Both the position numbers and the translations under genes were made by a program. From an uncultured Ruminococcus sp. (GTDB lineage Bacteria; Bacillota; Clostridia; Oscillospirales; CAG-272), in contig CACZSA010000143.1 in the NCBI GenBank assembly GCA_902783705.1, positions 1 through 9,925 on the forward strand: a stretch of 9,925 nt of DNA. The letters are read 5' to 3'. The notes under the pieces were generated by a model that saw only the letters and a program-made list of their open reading frames with translations, made no database searches and had not been told where the DNA came from. Shown piece after piece: positions 1-4,906 of the stretch. The stretch's first letter is position 1, and every line of letters begins with the position of its first letter.

Positions 1-1
1 C

Positions 2-622
2 ACCACCAAGTTCTGCACCGACGGTTTCCCGGCATGGTCCGTTGCTTCCGTTGACGGCAAGTACAAGATCAACGGTATCATCATGGCGACCGCGAACGAC
101 AACTCTTCCTACAACGGCCGTTCCCCGAACAAGTGGACCCTCTACGGTTCTCTTGACAACGCCGGCTGGGATCCGATCGCTTCCGGCGACGAGACCTTCT
201 TCGAAGAGACCGACTACACCTTCTACGTAACCTCCATTCCGGAGACTGCTGAGTACTCCTACTTCAAGTTCGAGTGCGAAGAGACCGTTTCCGGCACGAT
301 GCAGGTTTCCGAAGTTGTCCTCTGCTCCGCTGACGCTCCCGAAGTCAAGGTTGAAGAACCCGCTCCGGTTGAAGAGGTTGTTGAGGATGTCACCGAAGCT
401 GTCACCGACGTTGCTGAAAACGTTGCTGACGCTGCCGGCGACGCTGTCGAAGCGGTTGAAAACACCGTTACCGACGCTGCTGACGCCGTTTCGAACGCCG
501 TTACCGACACTGCGAACAATGTTGCTGAAACCGCGAAGAGCGGCTGCGGCTCCTTCATCGGCGGCGGCCTGATCGTCCTCGTGACCGTCCTCGGTTCCGC
601 GTGGATCTCTCGCCGTAAATAA
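2..622 (+). CDS. Surface protein, 5'-truncated: galactose-binding-like domain, helical repeat stalk, C-terminal Cys/membrane anchor
   Basis: The frame is open from base 2, so the N-terminus lies outside the window; 206 residues are visible. Residues 1-110 look like the second half of an F5/8 type C (discoidin-like) beta-sandwich: TANDN, then KWTLYGS, then a TF...Y.V stretch, Y.YFKFE, and MQVSEVVL near the end. This fold often binds sugars or cell-surface ligands. Residues 122-176 form five 11-residue Ala/Val/Asp/Glu helical repeats, probably a stalk. The tail is SGCGS (residues 180-184), a Gly-rich hydrophobic helix, and RRK at the very end. There is no LPxTG motif. The protein is therefore probably exported and held at the membrane or cell surface by its C-terminus. 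Codons favour GTT, GCT, TCC, GAC, AAC and CGT, unlike the neighbouring genes, which suggests high expression. An Lgt-like protein and a CPBP protease follow on the same strand. The ligand is unknown. Confidence 0.8.
   Translation, partial: TTKFCTDGFPAWSVASVDGKYKINGIIMATANDNSSYNGRSPNKWTLYGSLDNAGWDPIASGDETFFEETDYTFYVTSIPETAEYSYFKFECEETVSGTMQVSEVVLCSADAPEVKVEEPAPVEEVVEDVTEAVTDVAENVADAAGDAVEAVENTVTDAADAVSNAVTDTANNVAETAKSGCGSFIGGGLIVLVTVLGSAWISRRK
365..529 (+). repeat. Five tandem 11-residue (33-nt) coding repeats
   Basis: Residues 122-176 of the surface protein divide without gaps into five hendecads: PVEEVVEDVTE, AVTDVAENVAD, AAGDAVEAVEN, TVTDAADAVSN and AVTDTANNVAE. The DNA retains the period: CCGTTACCGAC occurs at 465-475 and again at 498-508, exactly 33 nt apart. 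An 11-residue period with Val/Ala on one face and acidic or polar residues on the other is typical of amphipathic or weakly supercoiled helices. A spacer or stalk between the ligand domain and the membrane anchor is the simplest reading. Confidence 0.75.
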
Positions 623-636
623 GCGATAAACAATCC

Positions 637-682
637 ATTCGAGGGAAGCCTTCCGCACAGGGGGGCTTCCCCGAATCTTTTT
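637..682 (+). terminator. Rho-independent terminator after the surface-protein gene
   Basis: ATTCG (637-641) pairs with CGAAT (672-676), and GGGAAGCC (643-650) pairs with GGCTTCCC (664-671), with one bulged A between. This gives 13 bp around a 13-nt loop, followed by C and five T (678-682). It lies 14 nt after the stop codon. The next start codon is only 5 nt beyond the T-run, so this hairpin may also limit read-through into the Lgt-like gene. Confidence 0.8.
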
Positions 683-687
683 CTGCC

Positions 688-1458
688 ATGTATCCTTACG
701 AATTATTCTTCGGCATCACCCTGTACGAGGTCATGATCGTCCTCGGCTTCCTCGCGGCGATCCTCCTCTTCCGCCGGTATTCGGTCCGCGTCGGCATGTC
801 CGCGAAGCTCTACAACCTTGCGCTTGTCTCCATGACGGCGGCGGCGGTCGGAGGCTATCTCTCGGGGGACCTCTTTCAGGGCGTCTACAACTGGCTCGGA
901 GGCGAGGCCTTCGCGCTTAACAGCGGCACCGGATCGACCTTCCTCGGCGGCCTGCTCGGCGGGCTTGCGATCCTCGCGGCGGTCTATTTCCTCGGCGGAC
1001 GGCTGATCTTCCGCGGATCCCGCGAACCGATCGACCGATTTCCCGAGGTGATGGACGGATATGCCGCCGGACTTGCGCTCGGGCATGGCTTCGGACGCAT
1101 CGGGTGCCTCATGGCGGGGTGTTGTCACGGCATCGCGTCGGAGCACGGGATCTACTTCCCGGAGCTCGGACACAAGGCCCTCCCGACCCAGCTCTATGAG
1201 GCGCTCTTCCTCTTCGCGCTTGCCGCGTTCCTCTGGCGGATCGTCACCCATACGCGCGGCCTCGGACCCGCCGTCTATTTCACCGCGTACGGGATCTGGC
1301 GGTTCTTCCTCGAATTCCTGCGCGGAGACGACCGGGGCAAGACGGTGATCGACTTTCTCACGCCGTCCCAGCTCGTGTCCGTTCTGCTCGTGATCGCCGG
1401 GATCGCGCTGCTCATCGTGAAGCTCAGCAGGGAGGGGAAGCATGAAGACGCGCGATAA
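688..1458 (+). CDS. Lgt-family membrane protein (prolipoprotein diacylglyceryl transferase-like)
   Basis: 256 residues with about seven hydrophobic segments. Lgt transfers diacylglyceryl from phosphatidylglycerol to the sulfhydryl of a cysteine, normally that of an N-terminal lipobox. Family marks are GHGFGRIGC (131-140) with the conserved Arg137, AGCCHG (143-148), PTQLYEA (166-172), and FLEFLRGD (207-214) near the C-terminus. At the position of the FHGG motif of well-studied Lgt proteins this one reads TFLGGLLGG, with Leu87 where the His would be, so it belongs to a divergent GCC-type branch. No ribosome binding site precedes ATG 688, which sits directly behind a terminator; ATG 733 is an alternative but would cut into the first helix. 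It overlaps the CPBP gene by 17 nt, so the two are co-translated. It could be the housekeeping Lgt or a specialised paralogue. Confidence 0.85.
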   Translation: MYPYELFFGITLYEVMIVLGFLAAILLFRRYSVRVGMSAKLYNLALVSMTAAAVGGYLSGDLFQGVYNWLGGEAFALNSGTGSTFLGGLLGGLAILAAVYFLGGRLIFRGSREPIDRFPEVMDGYAAGLALGHGFGRIGCLMAGCCHGIASEHGIYFPELGHKALPTQLYEALFLFALAAFLWRIVTHTRGLGPAVYFTAYGIWRFFLEFLRGDDRGKTVIDFLTPSQLVSVLLVIAGIALLIVKLSREGKHEDAR

Positions 1459-2212
1459 GATCCTCTTCGCCGCGGCGGTGACTGTCCTCGTCCTCTGCGA
1501 GATCGCGGGACGCATCCTGCATCCGGACGCCGTGTGGTTTCCGATGGCGGAGACGATCCTCACCCGGCTGATCGGCGCGGCGGTCTTCGTCTTCCTGATC
1601 CGGCGCATGGGATACCGCGTCCTCGGGCGGCCTGTCCTGCATGGGGACCGCTATGTGCCGCTCCTCGCGCTCCTCGTGGCCCTCAACAATCTCCCGTGGA
1701 TCGGTCTCGTCACCGGACGCGCGAAGATCGAAGCGGACTCCCTCCTGCTCGCGCTGTTCGCCGTGGAGTGTATCGCCGTCGGGCTGTTCGAGGAGCTCGC
1801 CTTCCGCGGATTCCTCCTGCCGTACTGCCTGACGCTGACCCGCGGACGTCCGCATTCCGTTCTGCTCGCCGCGTTTCTCTCGTCGGCGGTCTTCGCGCTC
1901 GTCCACCTTGTGAACCTCTTCTCCGGCGGCTCTCCGGGCGCGGTAATCATGCAGATCGGATATTCCTTCCTCATCGGCGGGATGTGCGCGTGCGTCCTCG
2001 TCGCCTCCCGATCCGTATGGGTGTGCGCCGCGATCCACGCCGTCTATAATTTCTGCGGGACCGTCGTGCCGCGCCTCGGCGAAGGGAACGGCTGGGATCC
2101 CGTCACCGTCACCTTGACCGTCCTCCTCGGCCTCGCCGCCGCATTCCTCCTTGTCCGATTCCTCTGGAGGACCGACGAGCGGGAAGCCGAAGCGCTCTGT
2201 ATAACGAAGTAA
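1442..2212 (+). CDS. CPBP-family intramembrane glutamic protease
   Basis: 256 residues, mostly hydrophobic. All three CPBP (Rce1/Abi) motifs are intact: EELAFR (117-122, EExxxR), F151xxxH155 in FALVH, and H199xxxN203 in HAVYN. These supply the catalytic Glu/His/Asn set inside the membrane. Relatives cleave prenylated proteins (Rce1), protect against bacteriocins, or act as sorting proteases (proposed for the myxosortases on Cys-containing C-terminal signals). A good ribosome binding site (GGAGGGG, 1431-1437) lies 4 nt before ATG 1442, within the end of the Lgt-like gene, so the pair is coupled. The substrate cannot be read from the sequence. The surface protein two genes upstream, with a Cys-plus-membrane-helix tail, is an attractive candidate. 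A terminator follows directly. Confidence 0.9.
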   Translation: MKTRDKILFAAAVTVLVLCEIAGRILHPDAVWFPMAETILTRLIGAAVFVFLIRRMGYRVLGRPVLHGDRYVPLLALLVALNNLPWIGLVTGRAKIEADSLLLALFAVECIAVGLFEELAFRGFLLPYCLTLTRGRPHSVLLAAFLSSAVFALVHLVNLFSGGSPGAVIMQIGYSFLIGGMCACVLVASRSVWVCAAIHAVYNFCGTVVPRLGEGNGWDPVTVTLTVLLGLAAAFLLVRFLWRTDEREAEALCITK

Positions 2213-2249
2213 GCCGCTCACCGGAGATCCGATGAACGGCTTTTTCTTT
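2211..2249 (+). terminator. Terminator after the Lgt-like/CPBP pair
   Basis: The hairpin starts in the stop codon. AAGCCG (2211-2216) pairs with CGGCTT (2237-2242), TCA with TGA, and CGG with CCG, separated by two C/A mismatches, with loop AGAT. The T-run 2241-2245 and further T follow. It lies between convergent genes. For the minus-strand regulator it offers a hairpin but no T-run, so it would work poorly in that direction. Confidence 0.75.
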
Positions 2250-3156
2250 ATTGGATTTTTTCGATCGGCAGCCAGATTTCGATGTACCGCGCCATATACC
2301 GCTCATCGTCGAACCAGTGCGCGACCTCGATCTCCGGGCCGTCCCGAAGCGCATACCCGGAATCCGGGAGCCAGTTTGATACGGCTTCACCTCGGAGCGT
2401 CAGATGCTTCTCCACGGGATACTGACACCGTTCCGTCTCGCACACCAGCCACAGTCCCGCCGGGATCTGCACGGCCTCAAACCCGACGAGATCCGCGACC
2501 TGTTCGCCGACATACTGCGCCTCACGATGGACATCAATGAGATCCTCGGGGACCATCCCGGCGATGTAGTAGTCGTATCCGTCGTCGCCGAAATTCGTGA
2601 GGACACCGTACTGCGTGACCGCATCGTGCTGCATACCCGCCAGCAGAAACTGACAGAGCCGCGTTTCCACGAAGAAGTCGCGTTCCTGTTCCGTGCGCTC
2701 CGACGGCGAGCCGCAGAAACGCCGCTTGTAGCCGAGCATCCGGAACGCTTTCTTTTCCTCGATCCGATAATTCATGATCGTACCGCCTTCCAAAGTGATT
2801 TTGAGCGACAGGCGGGAGAACGATCGGAGAGCGGCACCGTCTCTGCGCGCGTCTGACGGCGTGATCCCGTGAAAGGCGCGGAAGGCCTTCGCGAAGCTGT
2901 CCGGAGAATCGTATCCGTATTTCAGCGCGACGTCGATGATACGGGCGTCCCCGTGCGCAAGTTCCGCACCTGCAAGCGTCAGCCGCCGCATCCGGACGTA
3001 TTCTCCGAGCGTGTACCCGCTGAGGATCGAGAAGACCCGCGCGAAGTGCGAAGGAGACGAATAGCTTCTCGCCGCAGCCTCCGCAAAGTCGATCTCATCC
3101 GCGAGGTGATCCTCGATGTAGGCGATTGCCCGCTCGATCCCGGTGATCCAGTCCAT
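2248..3156 (-). CDS. AraC-family regulator with C-terminal GyrI-like effector domain
   Basis: 302 residues. The N-terminal part (about 5-105) is an AraC/XylS DNA-binding domain with two helix-turn-helix units: DFAEAAARSYSSPSHFARVF, then the signature region IIDVALKYGYDSPDSFAKAF and HGITPSDARR. From about residue 127 to the end is a GyrI-like (AraC effector-binding) domain opening with NYRIEEKKAFRMLGYKRRF and ending YIEIWLPIEK. The order HTH first, effector domain second is that of Rob and many Firmicute drug- or stress-sensing regulators, so a small hydrophobic or cationic ligand is likely. The second of two ATGs is preferred (3156 rather than 3162), because the ribosome binding site then has 7-nt spacing instead of 1. 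No efflux pump lies nearby, so the target is unknown; the promoter is its own and very close. Confidence 0.92.
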   Translation of the reverse strand: MDWITGIERAIAYIEDHLADEIDFAEAAARSYSSPSHFARVFSILSGYTLGEYVRMRRLTLAGAELAHGDARIIDVALKYGYDSPDSFAKAFRAFHGITPSDARRDGAALRSFSRLSLKITLEGGTIMNYRIEEKKAFRMLGYKRRFCGSPSERTEQERDFFVETRLCQFLLAGMQHDAVTQYGVLTNFGDDGYDYYIAGMVPEDLIDVHREAQYVGEQVADLVGFEAVQIPAGLWLVCETERCQYPVEKHLTLRGEAVSNWLPDSGYALRDGPEIEVAHWFDDERYMARYIEIWLPIEKIQ

Positions 3157-3163
3157 GTGCATC

Positions 3164-3169
3164 CCTCCT
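3164..3169 (-). promoter_or_regulatory. Ribosome binding site that fixes the AraC-type gene start
   Basis: The minus strand reads AGGAGG, then G, ATG (3162), CAC, ATG (3156). Spacing is 1 nt to the first ATG, too close for initiation, and 7 nt to the second, which is ideal. The second ATG is therefore chosen. Confidence 0.75.
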
Positions 3170-3179
3170 GTCTGAAGGT

Positions 3180-3208
3180 ATTATACCAGATCCCGCCGCA
3201 CGTGTCCC
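3180..3208 (-). promoter_or_regulatory. Sigma-A-type promoter of the AraC-type regulator
   Basis: On the minus strand, GGGACA (3208-3203) and TATAAT (3185-3180) are 17 bp apart, and TGG precedes the -10 as an extended -10 element. Transcription would start near 3173, leaving a leader of under 20 nt that is mostly the ribosome binding site. Confidence 0.75.
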
Positions 3209-3244
3209 GACATTCCCTGCGATCCGCGGACGGGTCTGAAAAGC

Positions 3245-3269
3245 AAAAAACGGGTAAGACGCCCGTTTT
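3245..3269 (-). terminator. Terminator of the phosphoesterase gene
   Basis: AAAACGGG (3247-3254) pairs with CCCGTTTT (3262-3269) around a 7-nt loop. On the minus strand it ends in six T (3250-3245), 3 nt after the phosphoesterase stop codon. It is symmetrical, but no plus-strand gene ends here. It insulates the downstream AraC-type promoter. Confidence 0.85.
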
Positions 3270-3271
3270 CT

Positions 3272-3787
3272 TTATGATTCTCCGCCGAAGGAGCAGACGA
3301 TCGTGCCGTCCGGGAGCAGGTCGAGGAGCGCGAAGGAGGCCCCGAACCACGCGCCGACCGATCCCGGGTTGATCGCGCGCACCGAGGCTCCGTCCGATCC
3401 GTCCGCGGACGCGTCGATCGGCTCGTCAAAGGCCTCGTGCGTGTGCCCAAAGAGGAGGACGTCCGCCCCCTTCGACACCGCGTAGTTCACGGCACCTCCG
3501 ATCCCGCCCTTCACGCCGTGCTTGTGCCCGTGCATGAGCAGAAACCGATGCCCGCCCATCTCGACGGTCTTTTCGTAGGACCCGCCCGCGAGGAGCCGAT
3601 AGCTGTCACAGTTGCCGAGGACGCCGTAATACTTCGGCCCCGGATGCTTCGCCATAACGCGCTCGAAGTCGGAATATCCGTCGCCGAGGAAAAAGACCGC
3701 ATCGAGACCGTGCCCGACGTTCAGCCGGACCGCCTTCTCCATGAGATCGGGGTGATTGTGCGAATCGGAAAAAACGAGGATTTTCAT
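3272..3787 (-). CDS. YfcE/MJ0936-family metallophosphoesterase
   Basis: 171 residues, the usual size for this small family of metal-dependent phosphodiesterases. All metal-binding motifs are present: D8-S-H10, GD at 35-36, GNCD with N59, HGH with H86, and GHTH at 114-117, followed by NPGS (140-143). Family members hydrolyse phosphodiester model substrates with Mn or Ni; the physiological substrate is generally unknown. The start at 3787 gives the family N-terminus MKILVFSDSH and has GGGAGG 4 nt upstream. The frame stays open far upstream, but that extension is antisense to the next gene and is not family-like. A TTGACA at 3811-3806 would need a -10 overlapping the start codon, so the promoter is not settled. 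It is divergent from the small-gene operon. Confidence 0.92.
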   Translation of the reverse strand: MKILVFSDSHNHPDLMEKAVRLNVGHGLDAVFFLGDGYSDFERVMAKHPGPKYYGVLGNCDSYRLLAGGSYEKTVEMGGHRFLLMHGHKHGVKGGIGGAVNYAVSKGADVLLFGHTHEAFDEPIDASADGSDGASVRAINPGSVGAWFGASFALLDLLPDGTIVCSFGGES

Positions 3788-3820
3788 ATAGCCTCCCGGA
3801 TCGTGTGTCAAAGCGCGCCG

Positions 3821-3834
3821 ATCCTGAATAGGAT
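3821..3834. repeat. Short inverted repeat in the divergent intergenic region
   Basis: ATCCT-GAAT-AGGAT, 5-bp arms with a 4-nt gap, roughly central in the 78-bp region between the divergent phosphoesterase and small-gene operon. It may be an operator or only a chance palindrome. No clear -35/-10 pair is seen for either gene here. Confidence 0.3.
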
Positions 3835-3865
3835 GATAGGGAAATCGGGAAACGGAGGATTTGCC

Positions 3866-4084
3866 ATGGTAACGAAGAAAACGATCGATCAGATGCTCGC
3901 CCTGCCGGATGACAAGATGGCGGCGATGCTCCGCCTGGTGCTCTCGACCGCGGGCGCGGACACATCCGGCATGAAGTTCGACGAGCGGACCGTCCGGCGC
4001 CTGCGCGCGGTTCTCGGGGAGCTGACGGACGACGATCTCGCGCGGATTTCCGTGCTGACGGAACGGTGGCGCAGGGGAGGCTGA
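3866..4084 (+). CDS. Small helical protein of unknown function, first of three
   Basis: 72 residues, soluble, predicted all-helical and rich in Leu, Arg and Asp. It starts MVTKKTIDQMLALPDDKMAA and has ELTDDDLARISVLTERW near the end. This resembles small Clostridia proteins of the form 'LLSMSDEEL...L...A...TPEDIERA' that I recall occurring beside the next two kinds of gene, but I cannot confirm the family. No signal peptide, membrane segment or catalytic motif is visible. A good ribosome binding site (GGAGG, 3854-3858) lies 7 nt before the ATG. Its stop is one base from the next start, so it heads a tight operon. Function not recognised; a structural or adaptor role is a guess. Confidence 0.8.
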   Translation: MVTKKTIDQMLALPDDKMAAMLRLVLSTAGADTSGMKFDERTVRRLRAVLGELTDDDLARISVLTERWRRGG

Positions 4085-4085
4085 A

Positions 4086-4517
4086 ATGGCGGACGATATT
4101 GCCTCCATGGTGGAGAAGATCATGCAGAACCCGGAGTTCCGCGAAATCGTCGGGGAGCTCCGCGGATCCAGGGAGAACAACCCAGGCGGGGACGATCTCA
4201 TGAGCCGCCTCCCGGAGGTCATGGCAAGCCTCTCCCCCCTCCTTTCGTCCGCCGGAACCGGGGCAGGGGATTCGTCCTCGGAACAGGGAAGCCCGCCGAA
4301 CGACGGAGGAGAGACCCCGGTGGTGAGCGGCGGGAAATTCAACCGAAAGAACGCCGAACGCCTCCTCGCCGCATTGAAGCCCTATCTCCGGGCGTCGCGC
4401 TGCGGGATCATCGATAAATGCATGTCTGTCATGCAGATCAGCGAGCTCATCGGCGCGGCGGGCGGACTCGGGGCGATCGCCGGACCCGGAAAGCCGGAGG
4501 ACGGAGGGCCGAGGTGA
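4086..4517 (+). CDS. Hypothetical protein with two helical ends and a disordered linker, second of three
   Basis: 143 residues. The N-terminal segment (1-57) is helical (ASMVEKIMQNPEFREIVGEL, then LMSRLPEVMASLSPLL). A Ser/Gly/Pro/Glu-rich linker follows (about 58-88). The C-terminal segment (about 90-133) contains NRKNAERLLAALKPYLRASR, IDKCMSVMQI and a Gly/Ala-rich end. The 'LL.ALKPYL....R..ID' pattern recalls small Clostridia proteins of unknown function encoded beside Leu-rich hairpin proteins like the next gene. No enzyme motif or signal peptide is visible. GGGGAGG (4074-4080) lies 5 nt before the start, inside the end of the previous gene, indicating coupling. Confidence 0.8.
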   Translation: MADDIASMVEKIMQNPEFREIVGELRGSRENNPGGDDLMSRLPEVMASLSPLLSSAGTGAGDSSSEQGSPPNDGGETPVVSGGKFNRKNAERLLAALKPYLRASRCGIIDKCMSVMQISELIGAAGGLGAIAGPGKPEDGGPR

Positions 4518-4537
4518 ATCTTGTCGAGGAGAGGGAT

Positions 4538-4906
4538 ATGTACACACGCCAACTGAATCGAAAAAAACGCGTCACCCCACCGCCGGGATACATGGGGACC
4601 GCGTTCCGGCCGGACGATCCCCCGATGGAGGGGAAGGTCCACTCGCCGGAGCCGCCTTCCCCGACCGTGTCCTCGACGCCGGAGCCTGTGATGACACAAG
4701 CGGTGCCGGACCCTATCGATACGCGCGGAGAGGTGCGGGAGGGCGCGTCCGTGCTCGGGGAGCTCCTCGGAGAGCTGCGGGGCAGGATCGGACCGGAGGA
4801 GCTGATCTTACTCCTTGTGATGCTCCTGCTCGCGTCCGACGGCGCCGGATCGGAGGTCCTGCTGCTCGCCCTCCTCCTCCTCGGCGGCGGAGAGGAGGCG
4901 CGGTAG
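4538..4906 (+). CDS. Pro-rich protein with C-terminal Leu-rich hydrophobic hairpin, third of three
   Basis: 122 residues. Residues 1-65 are Pro-rich and basic, probably disordered. Residues 69-82 are an amphipathic helix (GASVLGELLGELRG). Residues 86-117 are two very Leu-rich stretches, ELILLLVMLLLAS and EVLLLALLLLGGG, split by DGAGS. They are short for two full membrane spans and may form a re-entrant hairpin or a packed hydrophobic core. I recall the 'DLLLL..LLLL..G..DD.LLLLAL..LL' pattern from Clostridia proteins without known function. ATG 4538 is chosen over an upstream in-frame ATG at 4418 because GAGGAG (4526-4531) lies 6 nt before it and the upstream part is shadow of the previous gene. 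Its last 99 bp overlap the opposing gene tail to tail. Confidence 0.8.
   Translation: MYTRQLNRKKRVTPPPGYMGTAFRPDDPPMEGKVHSPEPPSPTVSSTPEPVMTQAVPDPIDTRGEVREGASVLGELLGELRGRIGPEELILLLVMLLLASDGAGSEVLLLALLLLGGGEEAR
4561..4603 (-). terminator. Candidate terminator of the minus-strand envelope operon, inside the opposing gene
   Basis: ACGCG (4566-4570) pairs with CGCGT (4599-4603), and CCCCA (4574-4578) pairs with TGGGG (4592-4596), with a small internal loop and a 13-nt terminal loop. Read on the minus strand, the hairpin ends in six T (4566-4561). It lies about 205 nt past the last minus-strand stop, within the start of the plus-strand Pro-rich gene. No better minus-strand terminator is seen between 4600 and 4808. 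Confidence 0.45.

Noticed and set aside
703..1608. Long minus-strand open frame opposite the Lgt-like gene
   Set aside because: Charged, low-complexity translation with no family features; a shadow of GC-rich coding DNA on the plus strand.
1424..2221. Minus-strand open frame opposite the CPBP gene
   Set aside because: Extremely Glu/Asp/Arg-rich, no ribosome binding site, and the plus strand carries all CPBP motifs.
2404..2856. Plus-strand open frame opposite the AraC-type gene
   Set aside because: The opposite strand encodes a complete recognised regulator; this frame has no start signal or recognisable domain.
3783..3811. Perfect TTGACA on the minus strand as promoter of the phosphoesterase
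   Set aside because: The matching -10 at 15-17 bp would overlap the start codon, placing the transcript start inside the gene and removing the ribosome binding site.
3606..4547. Minus-strand open frame across the small-gene operon, and the upstream extension of the phosphoesterase frame to 4342
   Set aside because: Arg/Pro/Ser-rich shadow translations; the phosphoesterase family begins at MKILVFSDSH with a proper ribosome binding site, and the three small plus-strand genes each have good starts.
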